Source: Nostoc sp. S4
GTDB taxonomy: Bacteria > Cyanobacteriota > Cyanobacteriia > Cyanobacteriales > Nostocaceae
DNA: 44,828 nucleotides
Assembly (NCBI GenBank): GCA_029379225.1
Contig: JAQYWR010000057.1
Location: forward strand, 1 to 44,828
Direction: 5' to 3'
Every line of letters starts with the position of its first letter. The first letter of the stretch is position 1. A model generated the notes under the pieces. The model searched no databases, had not been told where the DNA came from, and saw only the letters and a list, made by a program, of their open reading frames with translations. Position numbers and translations under genes: made by a program. This document shows, piece by piece, positions 17,016-25,575 of this stretch.

Positions 17016-17126
17016 CTCACAAAGCGATCGCCGCCAGTATTCTATTACGTCGCCTTAACATAGTTGCTTCTAGCTGACAAAAAGATTTAGACATTTAAAT
17101 AACTACTGCTAAAGGTTGATAAAATT

Positions 17127-17777
17127 ATGTTTGATCTCGATCGAACTATCAAAAACCGACACTCAACACGCAAATTCTTATCGCAACCAGTGCCACGGGC
17201 TTTGCTCGATGAAGCCCTCGCTCTAGCGCAACTTGCACCGTCGAATTCAAACATCCAGCCGTGGCGGTTGGTGTTTGCCCAAGGTGAACGCCGAGATCGT
17301 CTGCAAGAGGCTTTGCTAAACCAAGCCAAGCAGCAGCCGCCCTATAGCTTTGGGCTGCCGTCAGCCTTCCAACATTACCGCCAAGAACTGGGCGCGCAAG
17401 TCTATGGAGCTATGGGGATTGCTCGTGACGATAAAGTAAATAGACAGCTAGCCCTTGTGCGTAATTACGAATTTTTTGGCGCACCAGTGGTTGGTATCGT
17501 CTGTATGCACCAAGATTTGGGCGTTGCAGATGCGTTGAGTGTGGGGATGTATTTACAAACACTGGTGTTGTGCCTAACCGCTCGCGGCATTGATACCTGC
17601 GTAGAGGTTTCGCTAGCAGCTTATCCGGAAATTATCCGCAGCGAGTTGAATATTCCACCGGAATTATTAATTATTTGTGGTTTGGCTGTTGGTTATTCCG
17701 ACCCTGATTTTCCCGCTAATCATTTGCATGTAAGCCGTGAGTCGGTGGAGAAAAACGTCTCGTTTCAGGGTATATGA
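17127..17777 (+). CDS. Nitroreductase family FMN oxidoreductase
   Basis: This 216-residue protein has the family start RHSTRKF (residues 11-17, FMN phosphate binding), LAPSNSNIQPWRLVF (about 35-49), and a GLAVGYSDPD segment near the end. Nitroreductases are dimeric flavoproteins that reduce nitroaromatics, quinones or related electrophiles with NAD(P)H. The physiological substrate is unknown. A weak AAGG lies about ten bases before the ATG. It shares the strand of the neighbouring reductase genes. Confidence 0.85.
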   Translation: MFDLDRTIKNRHSTRKFLSQPVPRALLDEALALAQLAPSNSNIQPWRLVFAQGERRDRLQEALLNQAKQQPPYSFGLPSAFQHYRQELGAQVYGAMGIARDDKVNRQLALVRNYEFFGAPVVGIVCMHQDLGVADALSVGMYLQTLVLCLTARGIDTCVEVSLAAYPEIIRSELNIPPELLIICGLAVGYSDPDFPANHLHVSRESVEKNVSFQGI

Positions 17778-17924
17778 GTTAGTAACTATCATCTCCCATA
17801 GATTGCAGCACTGGAGGAAACAGCACTGCAAACTAGCAATCGACAAACAGTTAGGTTTTATAAAGTCCCATCTGCAACCCTCATTTTCTCAGTCTTGAAA
17901 CACTTACAGTAAGGAGAAAGAACC

Positions 17925-18980
17925 ATGAGCCAATCTAATCTATTCACTGCTACACAAGCAGCGGCTACTGATACCATCCTGAACACTGCTGCCCAAGAAG
18001 CGGCTACTGATACGATCGTGAATATCGATCTCAAAGTTCAAGCCGAGAAGGGTCCAGACCTGCGAAAAGACCATCCTAAAAGTCATGCCTTAGTTTGGGG
18101 AGAGTTCAAAGTTGAGGAAGATATTCCGCAATCGTTGAAGGTCGGTGTCTTTGCCCACCCCAAAACCTTTCCGCTTTGGATGAGGCTCTCCAATGCTTCC
18201 CCCGCACAAAAGCGCGGTAAACTCGCGTCAGACCTCGATCCCGATGTTCGGGCACTCGCTATTAAACTCTTACAGGTAGAGGGTGAAAAAGTGCTGGATG
18301 ATGAGCAGGAAACCCAAGACTTTTTGCTGATTAATCATCCGGTATTCTTTGTCCGCGATGCCCAAGGGTTTGCCAACCTAACGAAAGCAAGCGTCGGTCA
18401 GGCAAATGAAGAAGAACTGCGATCGCTACAACCCACGTTTGAAGTCCTCAAAGCGGTTACGAGCAAACAAGTTGCAAATCCGCTGTTAATCCAATATTGG
18501 AGTACGACTCCTTATCAACTTGGCTCTGTGTCTATCAAGTTTTCTGTAAAACCTCACGAGCAAGATATTCCCGGTTCACCCCCCACTTCCGAGACTTATT
18601 TGCGCGAGGCAGTCGTCGAATACCTCACACAAAAGGGCAAAGATGCAACCTTTGACTTCTTGGTGCAGCTGTATGTTGACGAGGAAAAAACTCCCATTGA
18701 AAATCCCATGCAAGAGTGGAAGGAGGAAGACTCACCGTTTATTAAGCTTGCAACCATCACAGTTCCCGCTCAGAAATTTGACTTCGAGGAGCGGAAGCGA
18801 CTGGATGAGGGTCTATCGTTTATGGCTTGGCATACCCTCCCGGAACACGCACCCCTGGGTAGTGTCAATTTAGCTCGCAAAAAAGTTTATCAAGAGATAG
18901 TAAAGGCTCGACGGCAATACGCACAACACCGTATCGCAGAGCCGCAAGCACACAGTTCAGTTTTGGACGATCCTGAATAA
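17925..18980 (+). CDS. Catalase-like family protein
   Basis: This 351-residue protein belongs to the short catalase-related group. It has the distal histidine region SHALVWGEFKV (about 53-63), a YWSTTPYQLGSVSIKF stretch, and near the C terminus LSFMAWHTLPEHAPLGSVN followed by a Y..IVKARR helix. The usual proximal-tyrosine signature of classical catalases (RxFxYxDT) is not visible, so peroxide dismutation is not assured; related proteins act on fatty-acid hydroperoxides. The N-terminal 35 residues contain an imperfect tandem copy of an AATDTI unit. AAGGAG precedes the ATG by eight bases, and an inverted repeat follows the stop. Confidence 0.8.
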   Translation: MSQSNLFTATQAAATDTILNTAAQEAATDTIVNIDLKVQAEKGPDLRKDHPKSHALVWGEFKVEEDIPQSLKVGVFAHPKTFPLWMRLSNASPAQKRGKLASDLDPDVRALAIKLLQVEGEKVLDDEQETQDFLLINHPVFFVRDAQGFANLTKASVGQANEEELRSLQPTFEVLKAVTSKQVANPLLIQYWSTTPYQLGSVSIKFSVKPHEQDIPGSPPTSETYLREAVVEYLTQKGKDATFDFLVQLYVDEEKTPIENPMQEWKEEDSPFIKLATITVPAQKFDFEERKRLDEGLSFMAWHTLPEHAPLGSVNLARKKVYQEIVKARRQYAQHRIAEPQAHSSVLDDPE

Positions 18981-18992
18981 TCTTGCTTGTCA

Positions 18993-19026
18993 ACTACTTC
19001 CACCAAAAATTGTTGACGGAAGTAGT
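18993..19026 (+). terminator. Inverted repeat after the catalase-like gene
   Basis: ACTACTTCC (18993-19001) and GGAAGTAGT (19018-19026) are exact reverse complements around a 16-base loop. No T run follows, so termination is only likely. Confidence 0.45.
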
Positions 19027-19112
19027 ATCTGGTAATATCTATAACACTAACGATTGCTCTTTTAGCTAATCGCTCGGCACTAACACAAGCCCCTTGACAA
19101 CACTTACCAACT

Positions 19113-19931
19113 ATGCACTCTAGCGATCGGAATCAGTGGCATTGGCGCGAATACTTTGCAGAATTCCTGGGAGCTGCTTTCAATATTTTCATCGGCTTGA
19201 GTGCAATCGTCTTTAACTTTGGGCACGGTTTGCCAATAGAAAAGCTGGCGCCAGATCCAAGCATTCGGCGGTTGATTACGGGACTAATTTTTGCTGGAAG
19301 TGGAGCGATTGTAGCCGTTTCTCCGATCGGTAAACTGAGTGGCTCTCACATTAATCCTTCTGTCTCACTCGCATTTTGGATACATGGCAAAATGCACCTT
19401 AGAGATTTTGTTGGCTTTGTGATTGGGCAGTTTCTAGGAGCGATCGCTGCCGTGTTACTGCTGGTGACTTTGTGGGGAGATTATGCCAGAAGCGTTAGTA
19501 ACGGCATGACGCTACCTGGATTGACTTATCCACTGTGGATTGTATTTTTCTCAGAAGTCACGATTACATTTGTGTTGGTGTTGACGATTTTTATCTTTGT
19601 CAGTCATCATCGGCTGATGCGCTGGACGCCCTTGGTCGTTTGGCTATTAATTGCTGGGATGGTGTGGCAAGAAGCTCCAATTTCGGGAACAAGTCTCAAT
19701 CCAGCGCGGAGTTTCGCTCCAGCACTGGTGAGTGGAAATTGGCATCATCAGTGGATTTATTGGATTGCTCCGCCAATGGGTGCGGCGATCGCAGTGGGGG
19801 CGTTTCGGCTGATCGCGCTAGGCCAACGGGATGTTTTGACTGGAAAACTCTATCAAACTTTTGATTACCCCAGTATTTTCAAAAATGTCAAACTGCCTCA
19901 TTTCCACTATCACCCTCACTCGCACAAATGA
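19113..19931 (+). CDS. MIP family channel (aquaporin-like)
   Basis: This 272-residue protein has six hydrophobic helices and both half-helix loops. The first reads NPS (81-83, in GSHINPSVSLAF) instead of NPA; the second is NPAR (196-199, in SGTSLNPARSFAPAL). The family conducts water or small neutral solutes. The NPS variant leaves the solute uncertain. The C-terminal tail ends HFHYHPHSHK, a histidine-rich end that might bind metal. No clear Shine-Dalgarno precedes the ATG. The next gene starts six bases after the stop, so the two are probably co-transcribed. Confidence 0.88.
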   Translation: MHSSDRNQWHWREYFAEFLGAAFNIFIGLSAIVFNFGHGLPIEKLAPDPSIRRLITGLIFAGSGAIVAVSPIGKLSGSHINPSVSLAFWIHGKMHLRDFVGFVIGQFLGAIAAVLLLVTLWGDYARSVSNGMTLPGLTYPLWIVFFSEVTITFVLVLTIFIFVSHHRLMRWTPLVVWLLIAGMVWQEAPISGTSLNPARSFAPALVSGNWHHQWIYWIAPPMGAAIAVGAFRLIALGQRDVLTGKLYQTFDYPSIFKNVKLPHFHYHPHSHK

Positions 19932-19937
19932 GCCTAG

Positions 19938-20372
19938 ATGGGTATGTCAGTTTATTGGATAGCCATTGCCTTAGATGCCTCTAGTGCAGAACACACCTCT
20001 GGGTTGACGCTTTTGGCAGAAAGACTATTGCAAGAATTCGCGATGTTTTTGAAAGTTTTTCTGGAAGGCATTGCAATTTTAACAGTTGCGATCTCTGTGA
20101 TTCTCACACTCCGAAAAATCTTGCGTTTCTGGAGACGCGATCGGGTTCTCCAAGAAACGATCCGTTTAGAACTGGGAGTGGTGTTAGCCTTAGCGCTGGA
20201 ATTTCTCTTAGCTGCCGATATCGTCGGCACAGCTATTTCTCCCTCATGGGATGCAGTGGCAAAACTTGCAGCGATTACTGGAATCCGTACCTTCCTCAAC
20301 TTCTTTTTACAACGAGAAGTACGAGAATTACGAGCAACAGCCCATCCTCTTGACGGCATCACACAACAATAG
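19938..20372 (+). CDS. DUF1622 family membrane protein
   Basis: This protein of up to 144 residues has hydrophobic segments at about 38-57 and 75-95. An FLEGIAILTVAISVIL...RKILRF core and a LELGVVLALALEFLLAADI segment are characteristic of DUF1622. Function is unknown. It follows the aquaporin-like gene by six bases, suggesting translational coupling. The first ATG has no Shine-Dalgarno. An internal ATG at 20043 (MFLKVFLEG) would give a more typical family length, so the true start is uncertain. Confidence 0.75.
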   Translation: MGMSVYWIAIALDASSAEHTSGLTLLAERLLQEFAMFLKVFLEGIAILTVAISVILTLRKILRFWRRDRVLQETIRLELGVVLALALEFLLAADIVGTAISPSWDAVAKLAAITGIRTFLNFFLQREVRELRATAHPLDGITQQ

Positions 20373-20460
20373 TTGACTCTCTCGGATCTTGATTCAAAGC
20401 CAATTCTTTTGCTAATAACCTTTGACCAAGTTAACCATCGACATTTTAAAGAGATTAATT

Positions 20461-21030
20461 ATGAAGCTTCACAAACTTGTCATCAGTGTAACATTAGCGA
20501 TCGCTGCCACCACTACTATACAAGCAGCAACTAACACTTCAACCCAAGCCGAAAGTATTTCAATCGACCAATCTGAGCAAACCTTCTTTAATCACCCTCC
20601 ACTGTTAATTCGGGCTGCTGCTGCTCAAACCGGAAGAGACATATCCTCTAGTTATGAATTCACGCTGACTGTTCCTAAAGATGCAGGACAACCTTTGAAA
20701 GCAGTTAAAATTGCTCAGGCGAAAAATCTAGAAACAGTTAAATTTGATATCAACAACAGCAAAGCCTTTGCCAGTGAGCGGTTTGCAGCCGGCCCTGAAA
20801 TCGGATTAGCTAGTATTGGCGGCAACGATCGGCCTTCCACCTCAGGCGAAGCGATCGTTGTGTTCGATCGACCTGTGCAACCTGGTAGTACTGTCACAGT
20901 TGTACTTGCAGCCCAGAAAAATCCCAGTTTGGATGGTGTTTATCTGTTTGGTGTGACCGCATATCCAGCAGGGAACAATGGGCTGGGTCAGTTCTTAGGC
21001 TATGGACGCATTAACTTTTACAACAACTAG
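20461..21030 (+). CDS. DUF2808 family exported protein
   Basis: This 189-residue protein has a signal peptide (LVISVTLAIAATTTIQA) and the DUF2808 layout: FFNHPPLLIRAAA near the start, YEFTLTVPKDAGQPLKAVKI, GPEIGLASIGG, IVVFDRPVQPGSTVTVVL and a YLFGVTAYP...GYGRINFY end. The family is almost confined to cyanobacteria, is exported and has no assigned function. The ATG at 20461 is preferred, with AAGAGA upstream, over an in-frame TTG at 20422, because it places the signal peptide at the N terminus. Confidence 0.85.
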   Translation: MKLHKLVISVTLAIAATTTIQAATNTSTQAESISIDQSEQTFFNHPPLLIRAAAAQTGRDISSSYEFTLTVPKDAGQPLKAVKIAQAKNLETVKFDINNSKAFASERFAAGPEIGLASIGGNDRPSTSGEAIVVFDRPVQPGSTVTVVLAAQKNPSLDGVYLFGVTAYPAGNNGLGQFLGYGRINFYNN

Positions 21031-21173
21031 AATTGCACATATCGCGAGTAAAGCTTACAGCTGCAACAACCACTAAGCAAAAGGACACTAAATCGTTCGT
21101 CTATTCAACAAAAATTGATATTACCGCAGCTATGCGAGAACAAACATTCCCAATAGTATTGGAGATTAAATAT

Positions 21174-22469
21174 ATGCAATCTGTCGATGTCTATCGCCCT
21201 CTGGGAGCCGGAGAGCAAATCTTCTGGCTTCACGATCGAGCTCATCCTTTACATTTTGCTCTCACTGCCCAAATCAAAGGAAAATTCACGGTTCCTCAAC
21301 TTCAGCAAGCACTTCACCTCGTACAGCAAAGGCATCCACTCTTGCGAGTTCGGATTGCTTTGGATGAATCAAAGCACCCTTGGTTTGTCGAACACCCTGC
21401 TGACATTCCACTGCGGGTTGTAGAGCGGCAATCCGAACAACACTGGCAGCGAGAAGTGGAGCAAGAAATTGCAACGCCCTTTGTTTGGTGGCAAGCTCCG
21501 TTAGTACGGGTGGTCTTGGTTCACTCCAGCAATGGTGCAGAATCATCAGAATTGATTGTGACATGTCATCACTCGATCGCAGATGGAATTTCTGTGACTT
21601 ACTTAATTCGAGATATTTTGCAGGCTATTGCTACACCTACTACCTTCAGACAGGCTTTATCTGTTCCTTTGTCACTAGAGGACTTGATTATTGGGAAAGC
21701 CCCCGAAAGAGTTTTTTTGTTAAAGCCGCTCCCTAAGTCGATCGACGATTCCTTCTTGCTTGAGCAACGTGCAGAGCAAAATAATCATTCATTTGTCAGT
21801 TCTGGTTCGCTCTTACGCGAAACAACGCGGTTACTCATAGCTCGCTGTCAGCAAGAGCAGACGAGCGTTCATGCTGCGATTTGTGCCGCCTTTCTCTTAG
21901 CAGTCCGCCAGCAAAATCATTCACAACAGCCGCAGAACATCAACTGTTCATCACCGATTAATCTCAGACCCTACTTAACATCTGTAAACCAGGAAGATGT
22001 CAGTTTTTGTATCACTGCCGAACGGACATTTCACTTGTTAAGTTCTGATACCAATTTCTGGGAAGTTGCTCGTTCTGTTAAACAGCAGCTCAAGCAAAGT
22101 ATGACTTCTAACAAACTGTTTGAGAAGATTTTCCAACTTCAAGAATGGCTGTCTACCAATCCCAGTCCTGATGATGCTTTGCAAGCCTTTAAAGACCAGT
22201 TGGACTACGATATAGCTATTAGCAATCTCACGCGATTGACGATCGCGCAACAGTTTGGAGAGTTAGAACTTCAGGCAGTATATGGGCCTGTTGTGACGAC
22301 AGGTGTCAAAAACGATCGCTTAGTTGGCGTGGCAACTTTGGGGGATCGGCTATTCTTCACGCTCGTGTGTTCAGAACAAGTGATGCTGCGATCTCAAACA
22401 GAAACGCTCCGCGAAGAAGCTATAGATCTACTGAATCAGGCGATCGCATTTAACCTTGTTGCAGTCTAA
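21174..22469 (+). CDS. Free-standing condensation-type acyltransferase
   Basis: This 431-residue protein shows the chloramphenicol acetyltransferase/condensation fold. It starts with a PLGAGEQIFWLHD segment and carries the catalytic HHxxxDG motif as HHSIADG (132-138), with a CSSPINLRPYL segment later. The length equals one condensation domain with no attached carrier or adenylation domain. It therefore resembles PapA/alcohol-acyltransferase enzymes that make an ester or amide from an activated acyl donor. No synthetase lies nearby. GGAG nine bases before 21174 decides the start; the frame is open further upstream to a TTG at 21033. Confidence 0.78.
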   Translation: MQSVDVYRPLGAGEQIFWLHDRAHPLHFALTAQIKGKFTVPQLQQALHLVQQRHPLLRVRIALDESKHPWFVEHPADIPLRVVERQSEQHWQREVEQEIATPFVWWQAPLVRVVLVHSSNGAESSELIVTCHHSIADGISVTYLIRDILQAIATPTTFRQALSVPLSLEDLIIGKAPERVFLLKPLPKSIDDSFLLEQRAEQNNHSFVSSGSLLRETTRLLIARCQQEQTSVHAAICAAFLLAVRQQNHSQQPQNINCSSPINLRPYLTSVNQEDVSFCITAERTFHLLSSDTNFWEVARSVKQQLKQSMTSNKLFEKIFQLQEWLSTNPSPDDALQAFKDQLDYDIAISNLTRLTIAQQFGELELQAVYGPVVTTGVKNDRLVGVATLGDRLFFTLVCSEQVMLRSQTETLREEAIDLLNQAIAFNLVAV

Positions 22470-22562
22470 GTCCTGCTAATCAGCATTGCATATTTGCGGG
22501 CTGCGCTCCTACTGTCATCAATGAATGAGTCTATTGAAGTTTTCTACTCAGGAGGAATAAAG

Positions 22563-22970
22563 ATGAAGATTGCTCAATATGGAACAACTATTGTAGCCAT
22601 CCATACACTTACTAACGGACTGCATGGTTTAGCGCATGTGGAAATCCCTGTTGCTCTGTCTTTGCTTCAGAGTTCGTTTGTGGTTTTTGTAATTTTTCTG
22701 ACTCCCATCGTTGCAGCCATTTTACTTTGGACACAGTTCTACCGCCTTGGTAGCTGGCTGCTGCTCTTTTCAATGGCAGGATCGCTGCTTTTTGCAATTT
22801 ACAATCATTTAATCGCGATCAGCCCCGATCATGTTTCTCAAGTTTCCTTTGCAGGTTGGGGTCTGCTTTTCCAAGTCACAGCTATCCTTATATTAATTGT
22901 GGATGGATTGGGATGTTGGATTAGTGGATGGGCATTGAAAACGACTCAGCAACAACAGAAGGTTATATGA
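22563..22970 (+). CDS. Small four-helix membrane protein
   Basis: This 135-residue protein has four hydrophobic segments (about 8-30, 36-58, 63-82 and 97-120). It contains a HGLAHVEIP segment after helix 1 and a short polar tail rich in glutamine. The family was not recognised. AGGAGG lies seven bases before the ATG at 22563, which decides this start over an upstream in-frame ATG at 22494. It lies between the acyltransferase and the universal stress protein and is probably an integral membrane protein of the same stress island. Confidence 0.7.
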   Translation: MKIAQYGTTIVAIHTLTNGLHGLAHVEIPVALSLLQSSFVVFVIFLTPIVAAILLWTQFYRLGSWLLLFSMAGSLLFAIYNHLIAISPDHVSQVSFAGWGLLFQVTAILILIVDGLGCWISGWALKTTQQQQKVI

Positions 22971-23046
22971 GTTTTCAAGAGTGATAAGTTACTCAAATCT
23001 TTCCTTTAGAGCCATTGTTTCAAGATTGTTTAAATCAGGAGATTCT

Positions 23047-23574
23047 ATGTTTCGCAAGATTCTAGCTGCAATTGACCGTTCTCCAAATGGCAAGGCTGTT
23101 TTTAATGAAGCGCTTGCTCTGGCGAGGGTAACTAAAGCAAGCCTGATGCTATTGCATGTCCTGTCTAGTGATGAAAACGATAGCCCCCAAATCCCTACAC
23201 TGACTACCCTGCAATATTACCCGTTGGATAGAGAACTTCTAGAGGATTATTGGAAACAATGGCAAACTTACGAAGAACAAGGTTTCAAATTATTGCGATC
23301 GTATACAGAAGAAGCAACCAATGCAGGGGTGAGTACTGAATTCACCCAAAATTCTGGCAATCCCAGTCGGAATATCTGTGAAGTTGCTCAAAATTGGGGC
23401 GCTAACTTAATTGTTGTCGGTCATCGAGGACATTCTGGCCTGAATGAGTTGATTTTAGGCAGCGTGAGTAATTATGTGTTTCACCATGCTCCTTGTTCTG
23501 TGTATGTTGTTTATGCTCCAGTTACTTTCACATTTGAAGCACCTGTAGTTAATCAAGCCCAGGTAGTTCATTGA
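23047..23574 (+). CDS. Universal stress protein (UspA family)
   Basis: This 175-residue protein has the family start FRKILAAIDRS and the ATP-binding motif G-x2-G-x9-G-S at 125-139 (GHRGHS...ILGSVS). It belongs to the nucleotide-binding branch. A 20-residue tail beyond the domain is extra. AGGAG lies seven bases before the ATG at 23047. The frame is open to 22981, but that start has no Shine-Dalgarno. Proteins of this family support survival under stress; the partner is unknown. Confidence 0.88.
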   Translation: MFRKILAAIDRSPNGKAVFNEALALARVTKASLMLLHVLSSDENDSPQIPTLTTLQYYPLDRELLEDYWKQWQTYEEQGFKLLRSYTEEATNAGVSTEFTQNSGNPSRNICEVAQNWGANLIVVGHRGHSGLNELILGSVSNYVFHHAPCSVYVVYAPVTFTFEAPVVNQAQVVH

Positions 23575-23628
23575 GTTTAGATAATCAATGCTGTTCTCAA
23601 GAAATACTAATTCAGGAGATTTTGACAT

Positions 23629-23727
23629 GTGATTTCATTACCAGCGAGTCACGCCTCAATGGTTTCACATCCGACTGAAGTAGCAAATCTGATGATTGAA
23701 GCAGCAAAAACAGGAGCCTCAAGCTAG
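23629..23727 (+). pseudogene. Remnant of an alpha/beta-hydrolase C terminus
   Basis: A GTG follows TTCAGGAG at nine bases and opens a 32-codon frame reading PASHASMVSHPTEVANLMI before a TAG. SHASMVSHPxEV is typical of the catalytic-histidine end of alpha/beta hydrolases. The leader and the last 30 codons survive while the body is gone, consistent with an internal deletion. A tiny translated product is possible but unlikely to be an enzyme. Confidence 0.6.
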
Positions 23728-23771
23728 AGTTTAGTAGCTTTAATTATTTATAGGATGAGTCAAACCCATGC

Positions 23772-23808
23772 AGACGTAGGGTTGACGCCAGAAAACAAAC
23801 CTACGTCT
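23772..23808. repeat. 9-bp inverted repeat
   Basis: AGACGTAGG (23772-23780) and CCTACGTCT (23800-23808) are exact reverse complements around a 19-base loop, upstream of the terminal oxidase gene. It could be a small palindromic element or an operator. No T run follows. Confidence 0.45.
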
Positions 23809-23864
23809 ATCGGCTTTCAGAATTAGCTAATTAGTAATGTATTCTGATTTTGGAGAAATGCACC

Positions 23865-24557
23865 ATGAAAGTTTTGATTCGAGCGATCGTTAGTTTTTTC
23901 GTATTCATTGTTGATATTGTGTACGGAAATCGTTCCTACGCCCGGTTTTATATGTTGGAAACCATCGCCCGCGTTCCTTACTTTTCTTATCTATCGGTGC
24001 TGCATTTTTATGAGACGCTGGGTTACTGGCGCAAAGCTGACTTGTTGAAAGTTCACTTTGCTGAAACTTGGAACGAACTACATCATTTGTTGATTATGGA
24101 ATCACTAGGGGGCGGTCGCCTCTGGATCGATCGCTTCATCGCTCAACACGTTGCTGTGGGTTACTACTGGGTGGTTGTGCCGATTTACATGTTGTTTCCT
24201 TCTTACGCCTACTACTTGATGGAACTGATTGAAGGTCATGCCTACCACACCTATGACGAATACTTGCAAACCAATGAAGCCCAACTGAAAGCTCAAAAAG
24301 CGCCCCAGGTTGCAATCAACTTCTACCGCGATGGGGATCTGTATATGTTTGATGAAGTTCAGACTGCACCAGGTCATGATTTTCGCCGTCCCAAAGTAGA
24401 TAATTTATACGATGTGTTTGCGAACATCCGTGATGACGAATGCGAACATGTGAAAACTATGGTGGCACTCCAGAAACCACAAGCGCGGCTAACCTTCAAA
24501 AGTCCCCATACAGTTTTTGAAGTGACAAAAGTTTTATCCAGCGAAGCAGAAGTTTGA
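23865..24557 (+). CDS. Plastoquinol terminal oxidase (PTOX, alternative oxidase family)
   Basis: This 230-residue di-iron oxidase has all family motifs. These are LETIARVPYF (31-40, ligand E32), AETWNELHHLLIME (66-79, E71 and H74), LIEGHAYHTYDEY (121-133, E123) and RDDECEHVKTM (189-199, E192 and H195). The enzyme oxidises plastoquinol and reduces oxygen to water at the thylakoid or cytoplasmic membrane, acting as a safety valve for over-reduced electron chains. The RNFYRDGD-like segment and the long insert before the last ligand helix fit PTOX better than mitochondrial AOX. GGAG nine bases before the ATG at 23865 decides the start over a TTG at 23850. Confidence 0.92.
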   Translation: MKVLIRAIVSFFVFIVDIVYGNRSYARFYMLETIARVPYFSYLSVLHFYETLGYWRKADLLKVHFAETWNELHHLLIMESLGGGRLWIDRFIAQHVAVGYYWVVVPIYMLFPSYAYYLMELIEGHAYHTYDEYLQTNEAQLKAQKAPQVAINFYRDGDLYMFDEVQTAPGHDFRRPKVDNLYDVFANIRDDECEHVKTMVALQKPQARLTFKSPHTVFEVTKVLSSEAEV

Positions 24558-24703
24558 CCAAATAATTACTAATTCGTAAAACTGAACTAACTTGACGGCT
24601 TCCCCCAAGAGCTTGATGCACCTTATAATTTCTCTAAAGGTACTATTGGGTAACATTTTACAGGTTGGCATTCCTAGAGTAATCAACTACGAAAGGAACA
24701 GCA

Positions 24704-24748
24704 ATGCAAAAATATATTCCGAGCAATTGTGACTTTCACGACAAGTAG
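24704..24748 (+). other. Short frame with Shine-Dalgarno, possible decayed gene start
   Basis: Within the 274-base gap after the oxidase gene, AAGGA precedes an ATG whose frame ends after 14 codons. Shifted by one base, the same DNA reads KNIFRAIVTF, similar to the oxidase N terminus (KVLIRAIVSF). It may be a frameshifted remnant of a second oxidase start. The similarity is short and uncertain. Nothing else is seen in the gap. Confidence 0.25.
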
Positions 24749-24831
24749 ATTAGGTTGTTGCAGCAGAATTTGCAGCTTTTACCCATTAGATATACAGCAA
24801 ATTATCCAATTTATAATCCACGGTATTGAAT

Positions 24832-25575
24832 ATGAACTACACACTTAAAAATAAACGCGCACTCGTCACTGGAGGAAGTCGCGGTATCGGGGCAGCGATC
24901 GTCAAACGTTTGGCAACTGAAGGTGCTGATGTTGCTTTTACCTACACCAGCTCGCCCGATCGCGCCAAGGAAGTCGTCGAAGCAGTCCAAGCACTCGGCG
25001 TTCAGGCTTTGTCCATCCAAGCCGACAGCGCTGAAGCTAGTGAGGTGGTGGCTGCTGTTGAACAGACAGTAGAGAAATTTGGCGGTATTGATATCTTGGT
25101 GAATAATGCGGGTATAGCCCAGATGGCTCCTATCGATGAGTTCAAGCTTGCGGACTTCGATCGCACCTTTGCTATTAACGTGCGTGCCGTATTTGTGGCG
25201 ACCCAAGCCGCAGTTAAGCATATGCAAGAAGGCGGACGCGTCATCAACATCGGCAGTACCAACGCCGAACGTGCGCCCTTTGCTGGCAGTGGCGTTTATG
25301 CCATGAGCAAATCTGCTCTGCAAGGTCTTGCACAAGGGCTGGCGCGTGACCTCGGCCCGCGCAAAATTACAATCAACAATGTGCAGCCCGGACCAATCGC
25401 TACCGATATGAATCCGCCAGAGGGTGAATTTGCCGAGATGCTCAAAAAGCAGCTAGCAATATCCCGCTACGGTACTGTTGAGGAGGTTGCAGGGATGGTC
25501 GCTTATCTGGCTGGGCCTGAGGCAGCTTACATCACTGGTGCAAACCTAATGATTGATGGAGGATTCAGCGCCTAA
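24832..25575 (+). CDS. SDR family oxidoreductase (3-oxoacyl reductase-like)
   Basis: This 247-residue classical short-chain dehydrogenase has TGGSRGIG (13-20), NNAG (91-94), catalytic S142, Y156 and K160 (YAMSK), and the DGGFSA end. The Arg in TGGSRGIG and the TYTSSPDRA loop suggest NADPH. Close relatives reduce 3-oxoacyl substrates or assorted carbonyls. The ATG at 24832 is chosen over a TTG six bases earlier; the Shine-Dalgarno is weak. It is co-directional with the stress and redox run. Confidence 0.87.
   Translation: MNYTLKNKRALVTGGSRGIGAAIVKRLATEGADVAFTYTSSPDRAKEVVEAVQALGVQALSIQADSAEASEVVAAVEQTVEKFGGIDILVNNAGIAQMAPIDEFKLADFDRTFAINVRAVFVATQAAVKHMQEGGRVINIGSTNAERAPFAGSGVYAMSKSALQGLAQGLARDLGPRKITINNVQPGPIATDMNPPEGEFAEMLKKQLAISRYGTVEEVAGMVAYLAGPEAAYITGANLMIDGGFSA

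Noticed and set aside
21174..22469. Part of a non-ribosomal peptide synthetase cluster
   Set aside because: Only a single condensation-type domain is present, with no adenylation or carrier domain in the window.
24811..25335. 174-codon minus-strand frame opposite the SDR gene
   Set aside because: The plus-strand SDR has all catalytic motifs; the opposite frame is a codon-bias shadow.
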